Positions 17,497 to 25,388 of a stretch of DNA of 64,000 bases are shown here, one piece after another. The stretch is from Ferrovibrio terrae (GTDB lineage: Bacteria; Pseudomonadota; Alphaproteobacteria; Ferrovibrionales; Ferrovibrionaceae): NCBI RefSeq assembly GCF_007197755.1, contig NZ_CP041636.1:1462001-1526000 (forward strand), given 5' to 3'. Both the position numbers and the translations under genes were made by a program. The first letter of the stretch is position 1. Each line of letters opens with the position of its first letter. The notes under the pieces were generated by a model. That model was not told the DNA's origin. It saw only the letters and a list, made by a program, of their open reading frames with translations, and did not search any database.

Positions 17497-18638
17497 TGCT
17501 TGGCGCTTCGCCGTACTATACTGCCGACCACGAAGCCTTCCGCGACCAGCTGCGCCGTTTCGTGGCGAAAGAGATCACGCCTTTTGCCGACCAGTGGGAC
17601 GAGGCCGGCGAATTCCCGCGCGAATTATACAAGAAGGCCGCCGCCATTGGTCTGCTGCAGCTGAATTTCCCGGAAGAGTATGGCGGTATTGCCGCCGACC
17701 GCTTCTACGCCATCATCGCCGGCCAGGAACTGGCGCGCGCCGGTTCGGGCGGCGTGGCGGCCTCCCTGATGAGTCACACCATCGGCTGCCCGCCGATCGC
17801 CAAGCTGGGCGGCGAGCATCTCAAGCGCAAGGTGTTGCCCGGCGTGCTGAGTGGCGAGAAAATCTCCGCGCTGGCGATCACCGAACCTGGCGGCGGCTCG
17901 GATGTCGCCAACCTGAAGACCACGGCGAAGCGTGACGGCGATGATTACATCGTGCGCGGCGAAAAGACCTTCATCACGTCGGGCATGCGCGCCGACTACT
18001 ACACCGTGGCGGTGCGCACCGGCGAGGCCGGCATGGGCGGCATTTCGCTGCTGCTGGTCGAGCGCGACTGCGCAGGCTTCACGCGCACGCCGCTGAAGAA
18101 AATGGGCTGGTGGGCCTCGGACACGGCCACCCTGCATTTCGACGATTGCCGCGTGCCGGCCGAGAACCTGATCGGGCCGGAGAATGCCGGCTTTCGTGGC
18201 ATAATGCTCAATTTCAACGACGAGCGACTTGGACTTGCGGCGAGCTCCATCGGTTTCGCCCGCGTCGCCTATGAAGACGCGCTGGATTATGCGCGGCAGC
18301 GCGAGACTTTCGGCAAACATCTGATCCGGCATCAGGTGATCCGCCACAAACTGGTGGACATGGCGCAGCGGATCGAGGCGAGCCAGGCCATGCTGGAACG
18401 TATCGCCTGGGCGCTGGATCAGGGTGAAAGCCCGGTGGCAGAATTGTGCATGCTGAAGAACCAGGCGACGCAGACGATGGCCTTCTGCGCCTCGGAAGCC
18501 GTGCAGATTTTCGGCGGCGCCGGCTTCATGCGTGGCGCCCGTGTGGAGCGCATCTACCGCGAGGTGAAGGTGAATGCCATCGGCGGTGGCGCCGAAGAGA
18601 TCATGAAGGATCTGGCGAGCCGTCAGCTCGGGTGGTGA
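17496..18638 (+). CDS. Acyl-CoA dehydrogenase, second ACAD of the operon
   Basis: This 380-residue flavoprotein has the ACAD fold: EEYGGIAADRFY, the FAD/substrate loop ALAITEPGGGSDVANLKTTA, FITSGMRADYYTVA, ARQRETFGKHLIRHQ, and C-terminal FGGAGFMRGARVERIYREVKV. As in the first ACAD, the C-terminal catalytic site reads IGGGAEEI rather than YEGT. The likely base is the Glu in NDERLGLA, the isovaleryl-CoA-dehydrogenase position. It overlaps the GNAT stop by TGATG. Two ACADs in one operon suggest two oxidation rounds, or oxidation of both the branched precursor and a later product. Confidence 0.85.
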   Translation: MLGASPYYTADHEAFRDQLRRFVAKEITPFADQWDEAGEFPRELYKKAAAIGLLQLNFPEEYGGIAADRFYAIIAGQELARAGSGGVAASLMSHTIGCPPIAKLGGEHLKRKVLPGVLSGEKISALAITEPGGGSDVANLKTTAKRDGDDYIVRGEKTFITSGMRADYYTVAVRTGEAGMGGISLLLVERDCAGFTRTPLKKMGWWASDTATLHFDDCRVPAENLIGPENAGFRGIMLNFNDERLGLAASSIGFARVAYEDALDYARQRETFGKHLIRHQVIRHKLVDMAQRIEASQAMLERIAWALDQGESPVAELCMLKNQATQTMAFCASEAVQIFGGAGFMRGARVERIYREVKVNAIGGGAEEIMKDLASRQLGW

Positions 18639-18730
18639 CAGCACATATTATTATTGTCTCCCGACAATTCCGCGCTGGATTTGCGTGAAATCGCGGCCTA
18701 GAAGCGGACTGCAGTTCTGGAGCCCACCCC

Positions 18731-19060
18731 ATGCAGATGTCCAGTATTCCTTTCGGCACCACCGACTGGTCGAAGATCGAACCGACCCAGCACAAGGGCG
18801 AGACCGGCAGCGCCACCTGGCGCACGCAGACCTTTGGCAGCATCCGCGTGCGCCGTGTCGACTACACGCCGGGCTATCTGGCTGACCACTGGTGCGTGAA
18901 GGGGCATATCCTCTTCGTCCTCGAGGGTGAACTCGTCACCGAACTTGAAGATGGCCGCGAATTCGTGATGAAGGCGGGGCAGTCGTATCAGGTGGCCGAC
19001 AATGCCGAGCCGCATCGCTCGCGCACGGCCACCGGCGCCAAACTCTTCATCGTTGACTGA
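18731..19060 (+). CDS. DHCW-motif cupin protein
   Basis: This 109-residue single-domain cupin contains the family stretch ADHWCVKGHILFVLEGEL, with conserved His and Cys residues that could hold a metal, followed by the second cupin strand set around GQSYQVADNAEPHRS. Small cupins of this type have no established reaction. It lies 92 bases after the second ACAD and 81 bases before the MFS gene. It is therefore probably co-regulated with, though not tightly coupled to, the catabolic operon. Possible roles are an isomerase or dioxygenase step or a ligand-binding accessory. Confidence 0.75.
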   Translation: MQMSSIPFGTTDWSKIEPTQHKGETGSATWRTQTFGSIRVRRVDYTPGYLADHWCVKGHILFVLEGELVTELEDGREFVMKAGQSYQVADNAEPHRSRTATGAKLFIVD

Positions 19061-19141
19061 ACACGTCATTGCCGGCCTGCGACGTACCCGGCTAGACTGC
19101 TTCGTATAACAAGAAAGTATCGCCACCCCGGAGGAAGCCCC

Positions 19142-20380
19142 ATGGCGCCAGCCACTGCGGAAAGCCGCGTCGAATCGCCCTATGCCTGGCTGCGACTGGT
19201 CACCGCCATTGTGATCGGCACGATCGGCGGCGTCGGCATGTGGTCGCCGGTTCTGGTAGTGCCGGCCGTGCAGGCCGATTTCGGCGTGGCGCGCGCCGAG
19301 GCGGCCCTGCCCTACACGCTGACCATGATCGGCTTTGTCTTCGGCAGCATCATTGCCGGCCGCATGGCCGACAAGCGTGGCATCATTTTCCCGGTGGTGC
19401 TGGCCACGATCACCATGTCGGCCGGCTACATGCTGGCCTCACAGGCGCCGAGCTTCTGGGTGTTTGCCGCGATCTGCGGTCTGATGGGCTTCATGGGCAG
19501 CGCGGCGTTCTTCGCGCCGTTGCTGGCCGATACCTCGATGTGGTTCGAGAAGCGGCGCGGACTGGCCATCTCGCTCTGTGCTGCCGGCAATTATGTGGCC
19601 GGCACGATCTGGCCGCCGGTGCTGGAGCATTTCATTTCCACCGATGGCTGGCGCGCCACGCATTTCTATGTCGGCGTCTTCTGCCTGATCACGCTGCTGC
19701 CGCTCAGCCTGCTGCTGCGTCGCCGGCCGCCCGCGCAACCTGCGCCGGCCGCCACGGCGCAATCGGGCATGGCGCGTCCGCTCGGCCTGCATCCCAATGT
19801 CCTGCAGGGCGCCATTCTGGTGATGGGGCTGGGCTGCTGCGTCGCCATGTCGATGCCGCAGGTGCATATCGTGGCCTATTGCGTCGATCTCGGCTATGGC
19901 CCGGCGCGCGGCGCCGAGATGCTGTCGCTGATGCTCGGCTTCGGCATCATCAGCCGGCTGGCGTCGGGTTACATTCTCGACAAGATCGGCGGGCTGAAGA
20001 CGCTGCTGCTGGGGTCGACCCTGCAGATGCTGGCGCTGGCGCTCTATCTGCCGTTCGACGGGCTGATGTCGCTCTACGTCATCTCGGCGGTGTTCGGTCT
20101 GGTCCAGGGCGGTATCGTGCCCAGCTATGCCTTCATCATCCGTGAGCTGTTTCCGGCTGCACAGGCCGGCCTGCGTGTCAGCCTGGCGATTTCCGCCACG
20201 CTGGCCGGCATGGCGCTGGGCGGCTGGATGTCGGGCAAGATCTACGATTTCACCGGCTCGTATCAGGCGGCGCTGCTGAACGGCATTGCCTTTAACATGA
20301 TGAACATCCTGATCGCCGCCTGGCTGCTGTATCGCCTGAAAGGCGGCCGTCGCGCGACGCCGGTCGCGACGACGGCCTGA
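19142..20380 (+). CDS. MFS transporter, possible monocarboxylate/terpenoid-acid carrier
   Basis: This 412-residue major facilitator has about 12 hydrophobic helices. The family motif GRMADKRG lies between helices 2 and 3, a related SGYILDKIGG loop lies in the second half, and a hydrophilic central loop is near residues 195-215 (RRRPPAQPAP). The start follows a strong GGAGGAAG site. The general pattern resembles oxalate/formate-antiporter-like or monocarboxylate MFS proteins. By position at the end of the acyl-CoA operon it probably imports the acid degraded by it. The gene ends 3 bases from the convergent Na/Pi gene. Confidence 0.8.
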   Translation: MAPATAESRVESPYAWLRLVTAIVIGTIGGVGMWSPVLVVPAVQADFGVARAEAALPYTLTMIGFVFGSIIAGRMADKRGIIFPVVLATITMSAGYMLASQAPSFWVFAAICGLMGFMGSAAFFAPLLADTSMWFEKRRGLAISLCAAGNYVAGTIWPPVLEHFISTDGWRATHFYVGVFCLITLLPLSLLLRRRPPAQPAPAATAQSGMARPLGLHPNVLQGAILVMGLGCCVAMSMPQVHIVAYCVDLGYGPARGAEMLSLMLGFGIISRLASGYILDKIGGLKTLLLGSTLQMLALALYLPFDGLMSLYVISAVFGLVQGGIVPSYAFIIRELFPAAQAGLRVSLAISATLAGMALGGWMSGKIYDFTGSYQAALLNGIAFNMMNILIAAWLLYRLKGGRRATPVATTA

Positions 20381-20383
20381 CGC

Positions 20384-22111
20384 TTACGCCAGACTGGTGC
20401 GGCCGTTGCGGGCGGCCTCGGCATCCTTCTGCGAACTGCGGTCCGGACGCTCGTCGGCGCGCAGCCGCGTCGCAGTCAGTTCGCCGGTCTGTTCCAGGAT
20501 CGGATAGGCCACAGCCGTAAGATGGCTGTTGATGCGCTTGAGGTCGCGGATCAGGTCGAGATGGATCGCGCTGGTCTCGATGCTTTCAGACCGGCCGTCG
20601 CGGATACGCTGGTAATGATTCTCCGCGGCCTGCTGTTCGGCCAGCCGCAGCTGGGCTTTCTCTTCCAGCAGCAGGCGCGCCATCTTCACATCGCCCGACA
20701 TGAACAGGTTACAGGCCATCTGCAGATTGGCGGCGACGCGATGGTGGAAGTTGGTCAGTTCGGCCAGGCCTTCCTTCGAGAAGGTCAGCTTGTTCTTGAT
20801 CTTCTTCTGCGCCAGTTCCATCAGGTTCTTGTCGATGATGTCGCCGATATGCTCGAGATTGGTGGTGAAGGTGAGTACATCGACATAACGCCGGCTGTCC
20901 TTCTCATCCAGGCCCTGCTTGCTCAGTTCGGTCAGGTACAGCTTGATCGCTTCGTAGAGCTGGTCGACCTGATCGTCGGCCTGCTCCACCGCCTTGGCGA
21001 GCTTGCCGTCGTCGCGGGTGAACACCGTCATCGTGTCGTCCAGCATGCGGGCGACCGCATCGCTCAGGCGCAACGTCTCGCGCGCCGCCGCCGCCAGCGC
21101 CACGCCGGGCGTCTCCAGCGCCGAGGCATCGAGATAGCGCGGCGCGAAGCTCGCTTCGTCCTTCACATCGGGCAGGAAACGGCGCGTCAGCTTATCGACC
21201 GGCCCCAGCAGCGGCAGGAACACCAGCGCCAGCGCGATATTGAAGGCGGTGTGCATGTCGATGGCCTGACGCGCCGGCGAGGTGCCGAGCTGCGCCATCC
21301 AGTCCGGCAGCCATGACAGCAACGGCAGCATCAGCAGCACGCCGATGCCGCGCATCACCAGATTGCCCAGCGGTGGCCGGCGCGCGGCCGGCGGCTGGCC
21401 GGCGGTCGCCATGAACGGTGCCATGGCGCCGCCGATATTGGCGCCCAGCACCAGCGCAAACACCAAAGTCGTGTCGATGGTGCCAGCCGCGGCCAGACCG
21501 GTGAACAGCAGGATCATGGCGAGGCTGGAATGCGCCGCCCAGGTCAGCAGCGCGGCCAGCAGAACGGCGATCAGCGGCTCGTGATCCAGCGGCCGCAGCA
21601 CGATGGCGAGCGCGGGGGAGTCGCGCAGCGGCGCGGAGGCCGCGACGATCAGTTTCAGCGCCAGCAAGGTGAGGCCGAGGCCGATGGCAAGGCGGCCGAT
21701 ATGACGGCGCATGCTGTTTTCGCCGGTGGTGAACAGACCGACGCCCAGCACCAGGCAGAGCGGCGCGAGCCAGCTGAGATCCAGCGAGAGAATCTGCGCG
21801 GCAACAGTCGTGCCGACATCGGCGCCCAGCATCACGCCCAGCGCCACCGTGCCGGTGATCAGGCCGCGACCGGCAAAGGAAGAAATGATCAGTGCGGTGG
21901 CCGTGCTCGACTGCAGCAAAGCGGTGATGCCGAGGCCGGCGACGAAGCCGGAAAAGCGCTGGCGCAGCGCGCGGCCGAGATAGCGGCGCAGCTGTGCGCC
22001 GAAGGCGCGGGTCATGCCGGTGCGCACCATGCGCACGCCCCAGAGCAGGAGGGCGACGCCGGACATCAGGTGGAGAAGCAGTTCGGTCGCGCCTGCGGAT
22101 GCGGTAATCAT
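20384..22111 (-). CDS. Na+/phosphate cotransporter with PhoU-like domain
   Basis: This 575-residue protein of the Na/Pi cotransporter (NptA/YjbB) family is split into a membrane half and a soluble half. The membrane half (about 1-310) contains the repeated QSS signature: LLQSSTATALIISS in the first repeat and AAHSSLAMILLF in the second, with LGADVGTT and LGANIGGA following. The soluble half (about 345-550) is a helical PhoU-like domain (TTNLEHIGDIIDKNLMELA). It moves phosphate with sodium, with PhoU-type sensing. A three-repeat Pho box sits about 130 bases upstream, which supports induction by phosphate starvation. GGGGGG precedes the ATG. Confidence 0.9.
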   Translation of the reverse strand: MITASAGATELLLHLMSGVALLLWGVRMVRTGMTRAFGAQLRRYLGRALRQRFSGFVAGLGITALLQSSTATALIISSFAGRGLITGTVALGVMLGADVGTTVAAQILSLDLSWLAPLCLVLGVGLFTTGENSMRRHIGRLAIGLGLTLLALKLIVAASAPLRDSPALAIVLRPLDHEPLIAVLLAALLTWAAHSSLAMILLFTGLAAAGTIDTTLVFALVLGANIGGAMAPFMATAGQPPAARRPPLGNLVMRGIGVLLMLPLLSWLPDWMAQLGTSPARQAIDMHTAFNIALALVFLPLLGPVDKLTRRFLPDVKDEASFAPRYLDASALETPGVALAAAARETLRLSDAVARMLDDTMTVFTRDDGKLAKAVEQADDQVDQLYEAIKLYLTELSKQGLDEKDSRRYVDVLTFTTNLEHIGDIIDKNLMELAQKKIKNKLTFSKEGLAELTNFHHRVAANLQMACNLFMSGDVKMARLLLEEKAQLRLAEQQAAENHYQRIRDGRSESIETSAIHLDLIRDLKRINSHLTAVAYPILEQTGELTATRLRADERPDRSSQKDAEAARNGRTSLA

Positions 22112-22239
22112 GTGGCCCCCCGGTCATGGCGCGCCAGGATCAATGTGGCGGGGGGCATCAAAGCGTCCAGTGCGCCGTCGGGGTCCGGGTCAGGATCGCG
22201 GAAAACAGGCATTTATTTCCACCTTTGTGGGCAAGATTC

Positions 22240-22272
22240 GATTATTACAGTTTCATTACACCTATATGACAT
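22240..22272 (-). promoter_or_regulatory. Pho box of three 11-bp repeats
   Basis: Reading the minus strand gives ATGTCATATAG, GTGTAATGAAA and CTGTAATAATC in direct succession. Each is an 11-bp unit of the PhoB type (xTGTmAT plus four mostly AT bases), oriented toward the Na/Pi cotransporter gene. The consensus unit is CTGTCATNNNN. Confidence 0.78.
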
Positions 22273-22633
22273 ACAGCCCAAGTCTTTAAATCCGGCAAAC
22301 AGGAATTCTTCTGAACTGAGCCATTAGGTGCCCAGTGTGCATCTGAGGCCGCAACAGGTGCGCATTGAGAAATGAACACCTATTCGGAAAGTCTGTTCAG
22401 ATTGGGGCGAGTGTTCAGGCGACAGGCATTCTGACTTCGGGGGAGCTTTCCCCACACGCTTGCCGATTTCATGACCGGTGCCTGTGCAAGGGCTGCCGTT
22501 CTACCAGCGACGAGGCAAACCTATCTCAAGGTGCAGGTCCATCTGTTTCTTGGGTCGCGGAACCTAGCGGGCTGCACGATACACGGCGGTCGATCCGTGA
22601 GCGACCATGGCCTCACCATAACAGGAGGCAAAC
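22273..22633. other. Intergenic region upstream of the MBL gene
   Basis: About 360 bases lie between the Pho box and the MBL-fold gene. I see no credible protein gene. The open frames here are Cys- and Ser-rich and have no ribosome site. The final bases hold the AGGAGG site of the MBL gene. No hairpin or promoter stands out clearly. Confidence 0.4.
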
Positions 22634-23542
22634 ATGAACGTGAACGTTGCATCACATTCCGGCAAAGCGAAGCCCGACGAACTGGTTCCGTCGCGCTATG
22701 CGCTGCAGGTCGGCGATTATGAAGTTCTGGTAATCAGCGACGGCGTGCTGACGATACCAACATCGGTCCTGGCCACCAACGCCGATCCGGCTGCCCTCGC
22801 GGCTTGGCTGAAGGGTATGTTTATGCCGTCGGACACGCTCGACTGGCCGCTGAACGTGGTGGTGATCCGTGGCCGCGGCCGGACCATCCTGGTCGATGCC
22901 GGGATCGGGCTGGAGTATCCGGACTTCCCGAAAGCCGGGCGGCTGGCGCAGCGTCTGGCCGCTGCCGGCGTTGAACTCGCGTCTGTGACGGATTTGGTGC
23001 TCACCCACCTGCACATGGACCACATCGGCGGGCTGGTCGGCGACGGGCTGAAGGGGCTGCGTCGGGATATACCGATCCATGTGGCGGCCACCGAGGTCGA
23101 ATTCTGGGCATCGCCCGATTTCTCCCACACCACCATGCCGAATCCGATCCCGCCTGTCCTTCGGTCGGTCGCCACTCGGTTCCTGAAACAGTATGGCAGC
23201 CAGCTGCGGCAGTTCGACGAGCAGCACGAAGTGGTGCCGGGTGTTGTCGTCCGCCGCACCGGTGGCCACACGCCCGGGCACAGCGTGGTTCGCATTTCAT
23301 CCGGTGGCAAGCATCTGACTTTCGCCGGCGACGCCATCTTCCCGGTCGGGTTCGACCATCCGTACTGGTACAACGGTTTCGAACACGATCCTGAAGAGTC
23401 GGCCCGTGTCCGTGTCGAGCTTCTGCGGGAACTGGCGGGAACCGGCGAGGTGTTGGTGGCGGCACACCTGTCATTCCCGTTCTGCCGGGTGGCGATCGAC
23501 GGCGACGTGTTCCGCTGGGTGCCCGCCCACTGGGAGTACTGA
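22634..23542 (+). CDS. MBL-fold metallo-hydrolase (AHL-lactonase-like group)
   Basis: This 302-residue metallo-beta-lactamase-fold enzyme has the metal motif T-H125-L-H127-M-D129-H130, the third His in GGHTPGHSVV, the Asp in TFAGDAIF and a distal His near the C-terminus (AAHLSFPF). This arrangement suits a dinuclear zinc hydrolase of the AttM/AiiA-like or arylsulfatase-like groups. The substrate is not readable. A perfect AGGAGG site precedes the ATG. It is convergent with the FixJ-type regulator cluster and shares a bidirectional terminator with it. Lactone or ester hydrolysis is a reasonable guess. Confidence 0.82.
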   Translation: MNVNVASHSGKAKPDELVPSRYALQVGDYEVLVISDGVLTIPTSVLATNADPAALAAWLKGMFMPSDTLDWPLNVVVIRGRGRTILVDAGIGLEYPDFPKAGRLAQRLAAAGVELASVTDLVLTHLHMDHIGGLVGDGLKGLRRDIPIHVAATEVEFWASPDFSHTTMPNPIPPVLRSVATRFLKQYGSQLRQFDEQHEVVPGVVVRRTGGHTPGHSVVRISSGGKHLTFAGDAIFPVGFDHPYWYNGFEHDPEESARVRVELLRELAGTGEVLVAAHLSFPFCRVAIDGDVFRWVPAHWEY

Positions 23543-23617
23543 CCACTTGCGTGCTACCGGCGTCTTTTCTCCGAGGCGCCGGTAGAGCTCGAATATTTTC
23601 GAGCGCATCACTCTTTC

Positions 23618-23658
23618 AAAAAGGGCCGGTCAGCCATTCAGTGGCGGCCGGCCTTTTT
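23618..23658. terminator. Bidirectional terminator
   Basis: GGCCGG/CCGGCC arms with an inner GCCA/TGGC stem are bordered by AAAAA on the left and TTTTT on the right. It lies between the convergent MBL gene and response-regulator gene and can serve both strands. Confidence 0.8.
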
Positions 23659-23671
23659 GCTAATGAGTCCG

Positions 23672-24364
23672 CTATTCCTTGCCGATATCCCGTACGGGCG
23701 CGGGCAGTGCTTCCCAGATGCGGACCAGTTCGCCAACCGAGCTGACCTCCATCTTGCGCATGGCATTGCTGCGATGGAGTTTCACCGTCACGTCACTGAT
23801 CCCGAGGTCAAAGGCGATCTGCTTGTTCTGCCGTCCGCGCACCACTTGCTGAAGTACCTCGCGCTCGCGCTGGGTCAGCACTTTGAGGCGCTCGGTGTAG
23901 CGTTCGATCACGACACCACGGGCGCGCCGTTCGGTGTCCAATGCAATCGCTGCGGTGATGGCATCGAGAAGGTCCTGGTCGCGCACGGGCTTGGTCAGGA
24001 AATCGACCGCACCGGCTTTCATGGCCTGTACGCTCATCGGGATGTCGCCATGGCCTGTCAGGAAGATGATCGGTTTGACGTCGCCCTTCTGCGCCAGGCG
24101 ACGCTGCAAATCTAGTCCGCTCGCGCCCGGCATCCGCACATCAAGGATGAGGCATCCGGGAGCTTCCAGTATATCGGCTCCGATCAGTTCGCCAGTCGAG
24201 GCAAAGCAGATAGCGTTGAATCCTGCCGATTGAACGAGGTCGGATAACGCCTCGCGGACCGCAGAATCGTCATCGACGATGATGACGGTCGGCTGCCCTG
24301 CGTCCTGACTGGTCTGTGATGATGACTGTGTTAATCGCCGCTGGAGCGGCTGGTCAACTCTCAT
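23672..24364 (-). CDS. FixJ/NarL-type response regulator (A)
   Basis: This 230-residue protein has a receiver at about 26-140 (VIIVDDDSAVREAL, LILDVRMPG, LTGHGDIPMSVQAMKAGAVDFLTKP) and a C-terminal LuxR helix-turn-helix (LTQREREVLQQVVRGRQNKQIAFDLGISDVTVKLHRSN in part, residues about 160-215). I chose ATG 24364, seven bases after AGGAGG; a GTG two codons earlier overlaps the preceding gene by GTGA. It is the last gene of a kinase-regulator-receiver-regulator operon. The receiver is closely similar to regulator C at 31346. It should be phosphorylated by the MASE1 kinase and act at promoters. Confidence 0.88.
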   Translation of the reverse strand: MRVDQPLQRRLTQSSSQTSQDAGQPTVIIVDDDSAVREALSDLVQSAGFNAICFASTGELIGADILEAPGCLILDVRMPGASGLDLQRRLAQKGDVKPIIFLTGHGDIPMSVQAMKAGAVDFLTKPVRDQDLLDAITAAIALDTERRARGVVIERYTERLKVLTQREREVLQQVVRGRQNKQIAFDLGISDVTVKLHRSNAMRKMEVSSVGELVRIWEALPAPVRDIGKE

Positions 24365-24366
24365 GA

Positions 24367-24744
24367 TCACCCTCCTTTTCCTTTGTGTTGCAAGGCATCT
24401 CCGACGGCCGCCAACAAAGCCTGGCCATCGAACGGTTTTTGGAAAATCCCGCCTACTCCCTGTGCGCGGCCCTGATCCGCAATCTCGTGGCGACCGGTGA
24501 TCAGGAAAACCGGCAGATCCGGACGCTCCCGTTTCACCCGGTCGCGCAGTTCGAAACCGTCTATGGTCGGCATTCCGATATCGGTGATCAGAAGATCAAT
24601 GTTCGATATGCCGCCATTGAGCAGCGCTCCGGCCGATCCAAAGCTGCGTGTGGCATAGCCAGCCGATTCCAGCAGCTCTTCCAGAGACTCCAGCACCCGC
24701 GGGTCATCATCCACAACGGCGACTATACGCTTCACCTGACTCAC
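24367..24744 (-). CDS. Stand-alone receiver protein (CheY-like) 1
   Basis: This 125-residue single receiver domain has the acidic cluster in VAVVDDDPRV, phosphoacceptor Asp in LLITDIGMPT, Thr in FLITGRHE and Lys in FQKPF. It has no output domain. The gene starts at GTG, overlapping the stop of regulator B by GTGA, with GGGAGG upstream, and its own stop overlaps the region of regulator A. Such receivers act in phosphorelays or as phosphate sinks. The position between two FixJ-type regulators suggests it competes for or relays phosphate from the same kinase. Confidence 0.85.
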   Translation of the reverse strand: MSQVKRIVAVVDDDPRVLESLEELLESAGYATRSFGSAGALLNGGISNIDLLITDIGMPTIDGFELRDRVKRERPDLPVFLITGRHEIADQGRAQGVGGIFQKPFDGQALLAAVGDALQHKGKGG

Positions 24745-25388
24745 TTTCGTGTACCTCCCGCTCGACGGGAATGTTTGACTGGTATTCCCATTCGCTCTGC
24801 GACCCGCACGAGATCGGCGAATGAATCGACGCCCATTTTCTGCGTCACGTTTCGCCTGTGGATTTGCAGCATCACCTCGCTGATCCCCAGTTCCGCAGCT
24901 GCCTGCTTATTGAGAAGACCACTTACCACCAGCGGAAATACCTCGCGTTCGCGCGGCGTCAGTTCGAGATACCGGCGCTGCAGGTCTTCCAATTCGGCAC
25001 GGGCCGATCGGTTCCCGCGATCCTGAGCGATGGCGGTGTCGATCGCGGTCATCAGGTCGTTGTCGCTGAAAGGCTTGGTCAGGAAATCGACGGCGCCGCG
25101 TTTGATCGCGCGTACCGAGGACGGGATGTCGCCATGCCCGGTAATGAACACGATCGGGGGATGATTGGTGGTGGCAATTTGTCCCTGCAGGTCCAGACCG
25201 TTGATATCGGGCAATTCGACATCAAGGATCAGACAGGCGGGAATATCCGGCTTGTCGGCGGCGATGTAGTCGCGCGCAGATCCGAAGGCAATGCTATGCA
25301 TACCACGTGAGGCAAGCAGGTCTGCAAGCGCCTCGCGAATGCGGGCGTCGTCATCGACAATGAAAACAATCTGGCTATCCAAACTCAT
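24741..25388 (-). CDS. FixJ/NarL-type response regulator (B)
   Basis: This 215-residue protein has a receiver at about 1-120 (VFIVDDDARIREAL, LILDVELPD, FITGHGDIPSSVRAIKRGAVDFLTKP) and a LuxR-type HTH at about 145-205 (LTPREREVFPLVVSGLLNKQAAAELGISEVMLQIHRRN in part). The start is ATG 25388, which overlaps the kinase stop (TGATG); a longer frame upstream lies inside the kinase gene. It is translationally coupled to the kinase, so it is its most likely direct partner. Its HTH differs more from A and C, so it may read a different site. Confidence 0.87.
   Translation of the reverse strand: MSLDSQIVFIVDDDARIREALADLLASRGMHSIAFGSARDYIAADKPDIPACLILDVELPDINGLDLQGQIATTNHPPIVFITGHGDIPSSVRAIKRGAVDFLTKPFSDNDLMTAIDTAIAQDRGNRSARAELEDLQRRYLELTPREREVFPLVVSGLLNKQAAAELGISEVMLQIHRRNVTQKMGVDSFADLVRVAERMGIPVKHSRRAGGTRK

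Noticed and set aside
22365-22637. A 90-codon frame upstream of the MBL gene
   Set aside because: There is no ribosome site, it overlaps the start of the MBL gene, and Cys/Ser/Arg-rich translation resembles no protein family.
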